Below, piece by piece: positions 1 to 9,603 of a DNA stretch of 36,298 nt. The stretch spans positions 1-36,298 of the forward strand of contig CACLCL010000009.1 of the NCBI GenBank assembly GCA_902605445.1, given 5' to 3'. A program made the translations under genes and the position numbers. The stretch comes from an uncultured Bacteroidota bacterium. GTDB lineage: Bacteria; Bacteroidota; Bacteroidia; Flavobacteriales; Flavobacteriaceae. Within the stretch, counting starts at the first letter, position 1. Each line of letters starts with the position of its first letter. A model generated the notes under the pieces. That model was not told the DNA's origin, made no database searches, and worked only from the letters and a program-made list of their open reading frames with translations.

Positions 1-2718
1 TTGAGTTAAATCAAATACGCCAAAACCATCAGCATCGGCATCACAATAAATTAAATCTTGAGGTAAATTTGCTGAAGGAGCTGTAATTACTTCTAATGCA
101 AGAGATGTAGTTGTAAAACATGATGTATTAATATTTGTAACTCTTGCAAATACCGTTTGTGGGTTGGTGACATTGGAATAGGGAGTAGAAAGTATATTAA
201 TATCATCGATTGCATCCTGCTCAGTTAGGAAATAACTAACACTGTAATTTGGATTACCATTTGTTATCTCAATATTTTTTAATGTCAAATCAATTTCTGT
301 TAAACCATCTGCTATATTATCATCACAAACCTCAAGAGGAGTTGGCTCAGTAATGTCAGGTGGACTATTGACAACCACTGTCTGAGTTGTTGTTGTTGGA
401 CATTCTCCAGTTGTAGTATAGCTTAATTCATATGAATCACCCGGAATTGCATTTGAAATTGTTCCTGTAGCAGAGTCTAACAATGAACCATCGACAGGAT
501 CCACTACAAATTGAAATATTCCGCCTGTAACTCCAAGAACAGTAGCTGTCGCACCATCACAGGTTGGAGTTAATTCAAACGATGAATCGTCCGCTGGTAG
601 ACTATTTACAGAAATAAGAGTTGTTGTAGAACATTGAATGTTAGTTCCATTCGTAGTATAGTTCACTAGATAGTTAGTATTGAACGATCCTCCAGTAATC
701 GTACCAGTAGATGGATCAATCACTGCACCATCTGTTGGTGCCTGGTCAAAACTAAAGGTACCTCCACCAACACCAAGAACAGTAGCTGTAGCACCATCAC
801 AGGTTGGAGTTAATTCAAATGATGAATCGTCAATATTTCCGTAACTTATACTGATTTCATCAGAAACAATACAATCTTGATCGTTAACAAAAACAGTGTA
901 TATTCCAGAGTTTGGTGAACTTACAACCAACTGGGAACTTATTTCTCCATTGATAATATTTCCATCTAAAGCCCACTCATAAGTTGCACTATCAGTTCCA
1001 ATATCTGCATCAATCGTTACATCATCTGAATCACTACAAAGTATTAAATCATCGCCAAGATTAACATCAAAGGGAGGCTCCTCAACAGTTACAGTAATTT
1101 GATCTTCAACAATAATCGGAATTCCTGTACAAGTTGTGTAGGTTACCCTTGCTGTGAAAGTTTCCGTTTCACTAACATTTGTTTCGAAATTTGGATCTGT
1201 TGAAATTATATTACCATTACTATCTAACCACTCAAATACAATTATGCTATCACCAGATGGTGTAAATCTCCATGCCTCTTCAGTTGTGGACCAAGGTGCA
1301 TCAGAACTATTTCTTCCTGGTGGCACATAGCCTTGATTTCCTGCATTATTTTGAATACCCAAAGCTGCAGTACCCTGATTAAAATTTGTACAAGCATTTT
1401 TTTCAGCAATATATATATCAATTACATTTGTAGTTTCATATAAGACGGCCATGTGAGTTGCTTTCAATTCATTGCAACTATACATTGGAACATTGTAAAA
1501 ACTTACAGCTAATACCCGATTAGGATACTGTCCAATTATTTCCCAAGCAATTTCTTCATCATCCCAAAGAGGTGAAGGATATATATCGTGAACGGGAGTG
1601 AAAATATTTCCTTCTGCAATTGCAGGTTGACTGTTGTTAGGTATGTCATATGTTGCATTGTTTTGCAAAAAATAGTCATTACCCATATCATTAGGATCAA
1701 CCTCAAATCTAATTAGTCCATTTGAACCAACCTGAAATTGCTGTTCTAAATTCCCAAAAAAACAAAAGTCAAAAGGAAGATTTTGTGGGCTATCCCAAGC
1801 ATCATCAATGTTAGTATTTAGAGAATTGGATAAACCACTAAATGGAAATGGTGGTACGAAGGGGATTTCTTGAAAAGTGTAGGAATCTGTCTCACCAATT
1901 TCTAAAAAGTCAGCACTAAGCTGAACAGTAGTTTCACAAACAAGAGTTACATCATCTCCGGCACTAACATAAGGATTTCCAGGGGTGGATGCCCCAACAA
2001 TTATTTGAACTTCAGAAACCTCTGAAGAGCAATTATTATAATCCGTGACAACTAGAGTAACATTATACAATCCAGCATTTGAGAAAGAATATTGAATATT
2101 TTCACCTAAGCCAGTGTTACCATCCCCAAAATTCCATTGATATGTGGCATTTTCACTTATTCCATTTGAAAATTGACCTATCCCTGTAAAATCGATAGTT
2201 TCATCTACATCAACTTCAATCGAACCATTATTAACACCTGGGGCAGATGTTATAGATGAGGCAACATCTTGACATGGCTCAAAACAACTTATTATAGCTT
2301 CCCATCCACTGGCCTGTGCTGCTCCATTGCTGAAAAATTGAATGGTTAGACAACCCGTTGGGTTGTCTGCTTGAATAAAACCTGGACTTGATGTAGCTGT
2401 TGTCCCAGAAAATACACCAAATTGGGTTGCTGATGTATCGTCTCCATTGTAGATTATTAAACCATCACCATTTCCATTTTGAACAGGCTGGGTAGTAAAA
2501 GATTGAAAATCTAACTGAATAGTTTGGGTTGGGCTTTCTGGACATATAGTAATTGTATAATCTTCGTTCGCTGAATATACACCATTTGGTCCTCCAGAAT
2601 CATAGAATGTGCCATTACAAATATTGATAGTACCTCCATCACTTATTAAAACGTCTTGAGAAAAGACAAGATATGGAAAAAAAATTATCCAAATTAATAT
2701 TTTTAAATCTTTACTCAT
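1..2718 (-). CDS. Large secreted CUB/PKD repeat surface protein, C-terminus beyond window (partial)
   Basis: The frame is open from the ATG at 2718 to the left edge (906 codons, no stop), so the C-terminus is missing. Residues 1-20 form a signal peptide ending near FSQ. Residues about 22-147 look like a CUB domain. A PKD domain follows, with WNFGDG at 195-200. Residues about 255-485 resemble the nidogen-like region of flavobacterial surface proteins. Ig/PKD-like segments come next, then two 80-residue repeats beginning with DDSSFELTPTCDG (about 630 and 710), then a segment with LEVCDDN. This architecture is known from giant gliding-motility-associated or adhesin proteins exported by the type IX secretion system in Flavobacteriia. 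The sorting domain that would prove this would lie off the window. The start overlaps the stop of the upstream small secreted protein by 4 bases, suggesting translational coupling. The exact ligand or role cannot be told. Confidence 0.85.
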   Translation of the reverse strand, partial: MSKDLKILIWIIFFPYLVFSQDVLISDGGTINICNGTFYDSGGPNGVYSANEDYTITICPESPTQTIQLDFQSFTTQPVQNGNGDGLIIYNGDDTSATQFGVFSGTTATSSPGFIQADNPTGCLTIQFFSNGAAQASGWEAIISCFEPCQDVASSITSAPGVNNGSIEVDVDETIDFTGIGQFSNGISENATYQWNFGDGNTGLGENIQYSFSNAGLYNVTLVVTDYNNCSSEVSEVQIIVGASTPGNPYVSAGDDVTLVCETTVQLSADFLEIGETDSYTFQEIPFVPPFPFSGLSNSLNTNIDDAWDSPQNLPFDFCFFGNLEQQFQVGSNGLIRFEVDPNDMGNDYFLQNNATYDIPNNSQPAIAEGNIFTPVHDIYPSPLWDDEEIAWEIIGQYPNRVLAVSFYNVPMYSCNELKATHMAVLYETTNVIDIYIAEKNACTNFNQGTAALGIQNNAGNQGYVPPGRNSSDAPWSTTEEAWRFTPSGDSIIVFEWLDSNGNIISTDPNFETNVSETETFTARVTYTTCTGIPIIVEDQITVTVEEPPFDVNLGDDLILCSDSDDVTIDADIGTDSATYEWALDGNIINGEISSQLVVSSPNSGIYTVFVNDQDCIVSDEISISYGNIDDSSFELTPTCDGATATVLGVGGGTFSFDQAPTDGAVIDPSTGTITGGSFNTNYLVNYTTNGTNIQCSTTTLISVNSLPADDSSFELTPTCDGATATVLGVTGGIFQFVVDPVDGSLLDSATGTISNAIPGDSYELSYTTTGECPTTTTQTVVVNSPPDITEPTPLEVCDDNIADGLTEIDLTLKNIEITNGNPNYSVSYFLTEQDAIDDINILSTPYSNVTNPQTVFARVTNINTSCFTTTSLALEVITAPSANLPQDLIYCDADADGFGVFDLTQ
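533..831. repeat. Pair of near-identical 59-bp direct repeats inside the surface-protein gene
   Basis: Bases 533-591 and 773-831 match at 57 of 59 positions by eye. They lie 240 bases apart, which is exactly 80 codons, so they encode the same stretch of two tandem Ig-like repeat modules. Both differences fall within otherwise identical coding sequence. This looks like recent duplication or gene conversion between modules. Confidence 0.85.
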
Positions 2719-3155
2719 TTATATTTTCTAGGTAATATATTAATCAAATAATCTGTGTTATCTACTCTGTAAATTTGGTTTTTCTTCGATTCAAAATCAA
2801 AATCATACAAAAGTGGGTTGAAGTCATTTATATCAAAAATTGGGTTTGAATTTATTTTTTTTACTAAACTCAATTTTTTTATTTCCTCATTTTTATAATA
2901 TTTTTTTTTAAGAATCTCTACCCTGTTCCTGAGTATATCCTTTATATTCAGCAATAAAGGATTTATGTTTAAAATTCTTTTATATGTAGATTCCCCGTAA
3001 GCTTCTAAAATATATTTTATTTCAATATCATTCAATGGACTATGTACATTTTCATTAAATTCAATTGTCCATGAATTGTAATTTTTATTTTGAGACTCAA
3101 TATTATGAATTGAAATCAAAAAAAATAAACTTAAAAGCAAAATGATTCTCCTCAT
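2715..3155 (-). CDS. Small secreted protein of unknown function, coupled to the surface protein
   Basis: This encodes 146 residues. Residues 1-21 are a clear signal peptide (Arg-Arg, then a Leu/Ile/Phe-rich core, ending near NIESQ), so the product is predicted to leave the cytoplasm. The mature part is Asn/Lys/Ile-rich, has no cysteine and no membrane segment, and ends with a conserved-looking segment around YRVDNTDYLINILP. I recall similar short proteins next to large gliding-motility-type surface proteins in Flavobacteriales, but I know no named function. Its TGA overlaps the ATG of the downstream surface-protein gene (ATGA, 2715-2718), so the two are probably cotranscribed and translationally coupled. 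A chaperone, anchor or accessory role for the large protein is only an inference from position. Confidence 0.8.
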   Translation of the reverse strand: MRRIILLLSLFFLISIHNIESQNKNYNSWTIEFNENVHSPLNDIEIKYILEAYGESTYKRILNINPLLLNIKDILRNRVEILKKKYYKNEEIKKLSLVKKINSNPIFDINDFNPLLYDFDFESKKNQIYRVDNTDYLINILPRKYK

Positions 3156-3298
3156 ATTATTATCTGTAAGTAAGCTAATTTAATTTTTTTTTTTTAATTC
3201 CAAGGCTACTCTATTAAAATGATTTATTTCTGATTTGAAAAATTTAACTATATTAGGCATGATAATTGTAAAGTAGTATTCGAATAAAAAATTAAGAT
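3156..3298. other. Divergent intergenic region with a 12-T run
   Basis: These 143 bases separate the minus-strand secreted-protein pair from the plus-strand folE cluster, so promoters for both directions must lie here. It is almost entirely A/T and holds a run of 12 T (3184-3195). A TTTG at 3234-3237 followed by A/T-rich sequence could be a -33 element for folE, but I find no clean TAnnTTTG box at the right distance. No RNA gene is visible. Confidence 0.5.
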
Positions 3299-3991
3299 AT
3301 GAGGATAAATGATAAAGTTCTACTTAGTGATGATGAAATAGGTGATAACCATATTTCAACATCAGATATTACACCATTAAGAAAAGACGCCTTTGATAAA
3401 TCTGATGAAGAGAAAATCGCTATTATTCAAGAACATGTAAAGGAAATAATGGATACTCTAGGATTAGATTTAACAGACGATAGCTTACGAGGTACACCTA
3501 AAAGAATCGCAAAATCTTATGTTAATGAGTTATTTTGTGGTCTAAACCCAAAAAATAAACCTAAAGCATCAACATTTGAAAATAAATATAACTATGAAGA
3601 AATGCTTGTTGAAAAAGACATAACTCTTTATTCTACATGTGAACATCATTTTTTACCTATAGTAGGTAAAGCCCATGTAGCCTACATTTCAAACGGTAAT
3701 GTAATTGGCATTTCAAAGATTAATAGGATTGTTGAATACTATGCCAAAAGACCGCAGGTACAAGAAAGGCTTACAAAACAGATTGTTAAAGAGTTGAAAA
3801 AGGCATTAAATACTGACGATGTAGCATGCGTAATTGATGCTAAACACCTTTGCGTAAATTCAAGAGGAATTAAAGATGTTTCATCAAGTACAGTTACTAG
3901 TGAATTTGGTGGGAAATTCAAATATGACAATACTACCAAAGAAGAATTTTTAAAATATATCCAATTAGATACTTCATTCAATGGAATTTAA
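3299..3991 (+). CDS. folE: GTP cyclohydrolase I
   Basis: FolE converts GTP to 7,8-dihydroneopterin triphosphate, the first step of tetrahydrofolate synthesis and also the entry to queuosine (through QueD/QueE) and tetrahydropterins. The 230-residue protein has the family signature CEHHFLP at 114-120 and HLCVNSRG at 183-190. These supply the zinc ligands Cys114, His117 and Cys185 and catalytic histidines His116 and His183. TSEFGGKF near 200-207 is the usual C-terminal segment. The first 30 residues are variable, as is common. The ATG follows an A-rich leader without a Shine-Dalgarno sequence. It heads a plus-strand run folE-cysS-yidD-lgt with short gaps. Elsewhere in the window queE, phhB and folD use connected pterin or folate chemistry. 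Confidence 0.97.
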   Translation: MRINDKVLLSDDEIGDNHISTSDITPLRKDAFDKSDEEKIAIIQEHVKEIMDTLGLDLTDDSLRGTPKRIAKSYVNELFCGLNPKNKPKASTFENKYNYEEMLVEKDITLYSTCEHHFLPIVGKAHVAYISNGNVIGISKINRIVEYYAKRPQVQERLTKQIVKELKKALNTDDVACVIDAKHLCVNSRGIKDVSSSTVTSEFGGKFKYDNTTKEEFLKYIQLDTSFNGI

Positions 3992-4007
3992 AATGTAATT
4001 TTATTAC

Positions 4008-5492
4008 ATGGAATCCGTTGCGAGCCAAAAAATAAAAATTTATAACAGCCTTACTGGTAAAAAAGAAATATTCAACCCGGTTTCTAAAAACCGGGTTGGA
4101 ATGTATGTATGTGGTCCAACTGTTTACAGTAATGTTCATTTGGGTAACCTAAGGACCTTCACCTCCTTTGATATAATGTTTCGATACTTATCTCATATTG
4201 GATATAAAGTGAGATATGTTAGAAATATTACTGACGTTGGTCATCTTGAAAATGATGAAGATTTTGGAGAAGATAGAATCGATAAAAAAGCAAGAAGTGA
4301 GAATATTGAGCCAATGGAGGTTGTTCAAAAATACACTTGTGATTTTCACGGGGTTTTAAGAAGATTCAATTTACTTCCTCCAAGCATTGAGCCTACTGCC
4401 ACTGGACATATTATTGAGCAAATAAACTTAATTAAGATTTTAGTTGATAAAAATCTTGCATATGTAAAAAATGGTTCTGTATATTTTGATGTTTTTGAGT
4501 ATAATAAAAAGTATAAGTATGGAATATTAAGTAAAAGAGATTTAGGTGACTTAATCCATAATACTAGAAACACTAAAGGACAGAGTGATAAAAAAAACCC
4601 TCAAGATTTTGCCTTGTGGAAAAAAGCAAAATCAAATCACATAATGAAGTGGGGTTCACCATGGAGTGTTGGCTTCCCAGGATGGCATATTGAATGTACA
4701 GCTATGAGTAACAAATACCTGGGAGACCTATTTGATATTCACGGCGGTGGGATTGACCTTAAATTTCCTCATCATGAATGCGAAATTGCACAAGCAAATG
4801 CATGCTTTGGTACCAATGCAGCCAACTTTTGGGTTCATGCTAATATGCTTACACTAAATGGAGCTAAAATGTCAAAATCAACAGGAAATAATATTCTTCC
4901 AAATGAAATTTTTTCATTAGGCTCTCCTTTTTTAACTAAAACATTTAGCGAATCCTCGGTTAAGTTTTTTATGTTACAAGCGCATTACAGAAATGTTCTT
5001 GACATTGGTAACGATGCTTTAATTGCTTCAGAAAGGGGTTTCCAAAGAATAAAAGATGCTATTGATATTTTAAAGAATATTAAGACTTTCTCTAAAAAAA
5101 CATCATTTAATGTAAAGAATTGGATTAGTGATTGTTACGATGCAATGAATGATGACTTTAATACTCCGATTCTAATATCACATTTATTTGAAGTTGTAAA
5201 ATTTATTAATAAACTTAATATTGGTCAAGCCAAGATTACTAAAGCTGATTATAATAAATTGCAAAACACGATTAAATTATTTATGACTGATATTATGGGC
5301 TTAGATATTGCTAATAAATCATCTTTCAAAAATGATAAATTTGATCAAATAATCAATGTTTTATTAGAACTTAGAAAAGATGCTAGAAAAAATAAGGATT
5401 ATAAAATGAGTGATAGGATTAGAGATATGCTGAAGGAAAAAGGTATTTCCATTAACGACTCTGATGATAACTCTTCATACACTATTGATTAA
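4008..5492 (+). CDS. cysS: Cysteinyl-tRNA synthetase
   Basis: This class I synthetase charges tRNA-Cys in the cytoplasm. The 494-residue protein shows [16 protein letters not shown] at 35-50, which contains the HIGH-type motif HLGN (44-47), and KMSKS at 287-291. The cysteine-selecting zinc site is intact: Cys35, Cys230, His255 and Glu259, with the same spacing as the E. coli enzyme. The C-terminal helical region (about 360-490) is the usual anticodon-recognition part. There are 16 bases between folE and this start and 5 bases between its stop and yidD, so it is probably in one transcript with both. The ATG at 4008 is the only reasonable start ahead of the conserved [10 protein letters not shown] segment. 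Confidence 0.97.
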   Translation: MESVASQKIKIYNSLTGKKEIFNPVSKNRVGMYVCGPTVYSNVHLGNLRTFTSFDIMFRYLSHIGYKVRYVRNITDVGHLENDEDFGEDRIDKKARSENIEPMEVVQKYTCDFHGVLRRFNLLPPSIEPTATGHIIEQINLIKILVDKNLAYVKNGSVYFDVFEYNKKYKYGILSKRDLGDLIHNTRNTKGQSDKKNPQDFALWKKAKSNHIMKWGSPWSVGFPGWHIECTAMSNKYLGDLFDIHGGGIDLKFPHHECEIAQANACFGTNAANFWVHANMLTLNGAKMSKSTGNNILPNEIFSLGSPFLTKTFSESSVKFFMLQAHYRNVLDIGNDALIASERGFQRIKDAIDILKNIKTFSKKTSFNVKNWISDCYDAMNDDFNTPILISHLFEVVKFINKLNIGQAKITKADYNKLQNTIKLFMTDIMGLDIANKSSFKNDKFDQIINVLLELRKDARKNKDYKMSDRIRDMLKEKGISINDSDDNSSYTID

Positions 5493-5497
5493 TTAAA

Positions 5498-5734
5498 ATG
5501 AAAAAATTAGCATATCCACTTATTTTGATAATTAAATTTTATCAAATGGCCATATCTCCATACTTTCCTGCAAGATGCAGATATAATCCAACCTGTTCAC
5601 ACTACTCAATTGAAGCTCTCAAAAAACATGGTCTATTTTTTGGCTCGTATTTAATGGTAAAAAGAATATTAAGTTGCCATCCGTGGGGTAAATCTGGATA
5701 TGATCCTGTTCCTGAAAAATTTAAAAGAAAATAG
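5498..5734 (+). CDS. yidD: Membrane protein insertion efficiency factor YidD
   Basis: YidD is a small peripheral inner-membrane protein that aids insertion of membrane proteins together with YidC. This one has 78 residues, the normal family size. It carries the family hallmarks: an amphipathic N-terminal helix, [20 protein letters not shown] in the middle with two cysteines, a third cysteine in the [14 protein letters not shown] segment, and a basic tail. It lies 5 bases after cysS and 2 bases before lgt, so the three are almost certainly cotranscribed. In many bacteria yidD sits by rnpA-yidC; the placement beside lgt still fits an envelope-biogenesis role. Confidence 0.95.
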   Translation: MKKLAYPLILIIKFYQMAISPYFPARCRYNPTCSHYSIEALKKHGLFFGSYLMVKRILSCHPWGKSGYDPVPEKFKRK

Positions 5735-5736
5735 TT

Positions 5737-6558
5737 ATGGAAATATTACAATTTATTTGGGACCCCTCAGAATCAATTTCAATTTTTGGAAAATTTAATT
5801 TATACTACTATAGTTTAATGTGGATGCTTGCATTTGGTCTTGGTTTTTATATAATGCAAATAATATATAAGAAAGAAGGCTTATCTATGGAAAAGCTTGA
5901 TTCACTTTTTGTTTATACAATTTTAGGTACTATGATTGGAGCACGCCTCGGTCATGTAATATTTTATCAGATTGAACTATTTGAACAAGATTTTTTTAGT
6001 GTTTTCCTGCCCTTTAGATTTAATCCTACATTTGAATTTACAGGGTTTCGTGGATTGGCAAGTCATGGAGCTACAATTGGGATAATTACGGCTATGTACT
6101 TATATAATTCAAGAGTATTAAAAAAATCAGTGCTTTGGATTCTTGATAGAATTTTAATTCCAGTAGCAATTGGGGGAGCTTTTATCAGAATAGGTAATTT
6201 TTTTAATTCTGAAATTGTGGGAAAAGAAACTTACAGTGAATTTGGAGTAGTTTTTAAAAAGTTAGGAGAGGATTTTGCTAGACATCCAGCCCAATTGTAT
6301 GAAGCTTTAAGTTATTTCATAATTTTTTTCATTGTAGCACATATTTACTGGCGAACAGATAAAGTTAAAAACAACGGTTATCTATTAGGATTTTTCTTTA
6401 TACTACTTTGGGCTAGTAGATTTATCATTGAATTTTTCAAAGAAGCGCAAGTTGATGGTAGAGAAGATTGGATTTTTGGAATGAATACTGGTCAAGTACT
6501 AAGTATACCATTTATACTAATAGGATTTTATCTAATGTTTAGAAAAAAATTTAAGTAA
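5737..6558 (+). CDS. lgt: Prolipoprotein diacylglyceryl transferase
   Basis: Lgt transfers a diacylglyceryl group from phosphatidylglycerol to the lipobox cysteine of prolipoproteins in the inner membrane. The 273-residue sequence has about seven hydrophobic segments. It contains GARLGHV (68-74), GLASHGATIG with His110 (106-115), the Lgt signature RIGNFFNSEIVGKET with Arg151, Asn154 and Glu159 (151-165), and HPAQLYEA (183-190). These match the residues known to be essential in the family. It is the last gene of the folE-cysS-yidD-lgt run. Its stop is one base from the stop of the convergent secDF gene, so there is no separate terminator region. Confidence 0.97.
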   Translation: MEILQFIWDPSESISIFGKFNLYYYSLMWMLAFGLGFYIMQIIYKKEGLSMEKLDSLFVYTILGTMIGARLGHVIFYQIELFEQDFFSVFLPFRFNPTFEFTGFRGLASHGATIGIITAMYLYNSRVLKKSVLWILDRILIPVAIGGAFIRIGNFFNSEIVGKETYSEFGVVFKKLGEDFARHPAQLYEALSYFIIFFIVAHIYWRTDKVKNNGYLLGFFFILLWASRFIIEFFKEAQVDGREDWIFGMNTGQVLSIPFILIGFYLMFRKKFK

Positions 6559-6559
6559 A

Positions 6560-9514
6560 TTATTTGTCCCTGAATTTTTTTAAAGTGTCCTTCATAATGG
6601 GAGTAGCAACAAAAACCGACGAATAAGTTCCTACTACAACACCTACAATTAAGGCAAACAATAATCCCCTAAGTGAATCAGCTCCAAAAATAAACATTGC
6701 CAATAATACAAAAAGTGTTGTAAAAGATGTATTAAGTGTTCTTGAAAGCGTACTATTAAGTGCCGAATTTACAGTTTTTTCAAAATCCCAAGATGTATAC
6801 TCAGATAAAAACTCTCTTATTCTATCAAATACAACAACAGTATCATTTAAAGAATAGCCAATAACTGTTAAAATTGCAGCTATGAATGCTTGATCGATTT
6901 CCATGCTAAATGGCATGAACTTATATGTTAATGAAAATATACCAAGAACAATTAAGACATCATGGAATACAGCAGCAACTGCTCCAAGGGAAAATTGCCA
7001 TCGTTTAAACCTAAACAGAATATATAAGAATACAACAACAAGAGAACCAATAACAGCTAAAAAGGATGATTGCTTAATATCATCAGCAATCGTGGGACTA
7101 ACTTTACCGGACATCATTTTACCTACATCATTTTCAGCTTCCAAAAACTGACTATAACTATAATTTTCTGGAAGGAAGTTCTGCAAAGACTCAAATAACT
7201 TTTTTTGAACTTCTTCATCCGCATCTGCTGAGTTTTGATCAACATTGTACTTGGTTGAAATTTTGAGTTGATTTGGGCTTCCAATTGTTTTAATTTCTGA
7301 GCTTCCAAAAACTAAATCTGTAGATTTTTTTACCTCTTCGATGTTTACATCATTTGCAAATCTTACTGTATATGTTCTACCGCCCAGAAAATCGATTCCT
7401 TGATCTAAACCACTTGTAAAAAGTGAAAAAATCCCAGATGATATAATTACACCCGAGATAAAGTAAGTAATTTTTCGCTGCTTTAAAAAATCAAATTTCA
7501 AATTCCTAAATAGACCTTTAGTAACTGGCGTTGAAAATGACAACCTGGAACCTCTATTTAAATCCCAACTTACAAGTAGTCTTGTAATAAAAATTGCTGT
7601 AAATAAAGAGGTTATAATTCCGATTAATAGCGTTGTAGCAAAACCTTTGATTGGTCCAGTACCAAAAGTGTAAAGAATTAGGGCTGTTAATCCAGTTGTA
7701 ATATTTGCATCTAATATTGATGAAAGTGCATTTTGATAACCATCAATAATTGCTATTTTTTCCTTTTTACCTTTATACAATTCCTCTCTGACTCTTTCAT
7801 AGATCAGAACATTAGCATCAACAGCTATACCAATGGTTAAAACAATACCTGCTATTCCAGGAAGCGTTAAAACGGCACCTAAGCCAGAAAGAATACCAAA
7901 AATTAATAGGATATTCAATATCAGGGCTATATTGGAATATATACCAACTTTACCATAGTAAAATATCATCCATAATAGAACTAATACAAGAGCAATAAGA
8001 AAAGAATTTGTACCAGATTTTATAGCCTCAATACCTAATGAAGGTCCAACTTCATCAGCTTGAATAATATCAGCTGAAGCTGGCAATTTTCCAGCTCTCA
8101 GTACATTGGCAAGGTCAATGGCTTCGTTTAGTGTAAATGAGCCTGAAATTTCACTGTTACCCCCTGAAATTGCTCCACTGGTTACTCCAGGAGCGGAATA
8201 AACTGTATTATCTAGAACAATAGCAATTTGAGATCTATTCTCATATGCCTCACCTGTCATTTGTTCCCATATTTTTGCTCCTTTTGTATTCATTTGCATA
8301 CTAACAGTAGGAGTGATTCCATCAACTGAATAGGACTGGCGGGCATCTGTAATTACTGATCCACTTAATTTTGGTGTATCATCAATATTTCCCCTTATGG
8401 CATATAAGTCAACAATCTCTTCTCCATCATCCAATAATTGAGGAATTCCCCAAATTAATTTCGCATACCTAAATTGTTGACCAAGTTCTTGTTGAACCTC
8501 AGTGTAGGACAAGTACTCGTTAATTTTTGGAATATCCTTTGAATTAAATGAATATATAATAGGACCATTTGGATATCCAACACCTTTTACAAGATCTAAG
8601 ATTGGATTCTCTTCAATAGCAAGGGAATCAGAACTGGAACCAAGTAATTCTTCAACTTCAGAAACTTCAGTTTGTTCAACTTCTGAGCTTTTATCCTTAT
8701 TTATCCTCTTTATAATTTCATTTGCCCTGCTTAAAAATGGTCTTAAATTTTCTCCTTTAAATGTATCCCAAAACTCAAGTTGCGCAGTACTCTGAAGTAA
8801 TGATTTTACTCTTTCAACGTCCTTAGCACCAGGCAATTCAACTAAGATTCTAGCAGAGTTTCCTAATCTTTGAATATTTGGCTGAGTAACACCAAATTTA
8901 TCAATTCTCTTTCTTAAAACTTCAAATGCTGAAGTAATAGACTCATCGATTTTTGTTTTTAAAATTGATTGAACTTCAGAATCCGACATATTAAAATTAA
9001 TCTCCTCACTAAGAGTTCTATTTGCAAATATTTCAGGAGAGGCTAAAATTTTATCACCTTTAATTTGGTCAAATGCTAAGAAAAAATCTTCTAAATAGGT
9101 GTTTTGACTATTTTTTTGCATTTGCTCTGCATTTAAAAGAGCCTGATTAAATGTAAGATCTTTACTGTTATTTGAAAGATTTTGTAAAATATCTTTTACT
9201 GAGATTTGTAAAATTACATTTATTCCGCCTTTTAAATCAAGACCTAAATTTATAGCTCTTTCTTTTACTTCATCATATGTGTAATCAGCAATACCTATAT
9301 CAAATACTGAAATGTTTGATAATGAGTCCAGAAAATTTAGTTTTTCCTGAATTCTTTTTTTATCAAAATCAACTTCTTGTTCGCTGATTCTGTTATTTGC
9401 AAAATTTATAGCATTATTTTCAACCTGATTAGATTTGAAAGTAAACGAAAGTTGGAATACACTAACAATTCCAAAAATCAGCGCAAATAATTTTACCAAA
9501 CCTTTGTTTTGCAT
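6560..9514 (-). CDS. secDF: Protein translocase SecDF, fused SecD-SecF
   Basis: SecDF uses the proton gradient to help pull exported proteins through SecYEG on the periplasmic side. This 984-residue protein is the SecD-SecF fusion usual in Bacteroidota. The SecD half has one N-terminal membrane segment (about 8-26), the GLDLKGG motif at 91-97, a large periplasmic part with the P1 head, and a membrane block containing GIAVDANVLIYERVREEL near 560-580. The SecF half starts with a membrane segment, has GIDFLGGRTYTV near 703-714, and has GYSLNDTVVVFDRIRE near 880-900. An acidic, Ser-rich stretch near 280-300 is lineage-specific. A full TTG/TATATTTG promoter lies directly upstream. Fusion rather than separate secD and secF is a family trait, not an anomaly. 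Confidence 0.97.
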   Translation of the reverse strand: MQNKGLVKLFALIFGIVSVFQLSFTFKSNQVENNAINFANNRISEQEVDFDKKRIQEKLNFLDSLSNISVFDIGIADYTYDEVKERAINLGLDLKGGINVILQISVKDILQNLSNNSKDLTFNQALLNAEQMQKNSQNTYLEDFFLAFDQIKGDKILASPEIFANRTLSEEINFNMSDSEVQSILKTKIDESITSAFEVLRKRIDKFGVTQPNIQRLGNSARILVELPGAKDVERVKSLLQSTAQLEFWDTFKGENLRPFLSRANEIIKRINKDKSSEVEQTEVSEVEELLGSSSDSLAIEENPILDLVKGVGYPNGPIIYSFNSKDIPKINEYLSYTEVQQELGQQFRYAKLIWGIPQLLDDGEEIVDLYAIRGNIDDTPKLSGSVITDARQSYSVDGITPTVSMQMNTKGAKIWEQMTGEAYENRSQIAIVLDNTVYSAPGVTSGAISGGNSEISGSFTLNEAIDLANVLRAGKLPASADIIQADEVGPSLGIEAIKSGTNSFLIALVLVLLWMIFYYGKVGIYSNIALILNILLIFGILSGLGAVLTLPGIAGIVLTIGIAVDANVLIYERVREELYKGKKEKIAIIDGYQNALSSILDANITTGLTALILYTFGTGPIKGFATTLLIGIITSLFTAIFITRLLVSWDLNRGSRLSFSTPVTKGLFRNLKFDFLKQRKITYFISGVIISSGIFSLFTSGLDQGIDFLGGRTYTVRFANDVNIEEVKKSTDLVFGSSEIKTIGSPNQLKISTKYNVDQNSADADEEVQKKLFESLQNFLPENYSYSQFLEAENDVGKMMSGKVSPTIADDIKQSSFLAVIGSLVVVFLYILFRFKRWQFSLGAVAAVFHDVLIVLGIFSLTYKFMPFSMEIDQAFIAAILTVIGYSLNDTVVVFDRIREFLSEYTSWDFEKTVNSALNSTLSRTLNTSFTTLFVLLAMFIFGADSLRGLLFALIVGVVVGTYSSVFVATPIMKDTLKKFRDK

Positions 9515-9537
9515 AATTAGTTTTTATGAAAGTGGTG

Positions 9538-9568
9538 CAAATATATAATTTCAGAGGTAAACTGACAA
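9538..9568 (-). promoter_or_regulatory. Bacteroidota-type promoter for secDF
   Basis: Read on the minus strand, a TTG (9568-9566) is followed by 20 bases and then TATATTTG (9545-9538). This matches the known Bacteroidota pattern TTG/TTTG, about 17-23 bases, TAnnTTTG. The box ends 23 bases before the secDF ATG, giving a short leader. It is the only site in the window where I find both boxes at the expected spacing. Confidence 0.6.
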
Positions 9569-9603
9569 TATATTTAGTGTAATAATTAAAGACTGGTATT
9601 GGT

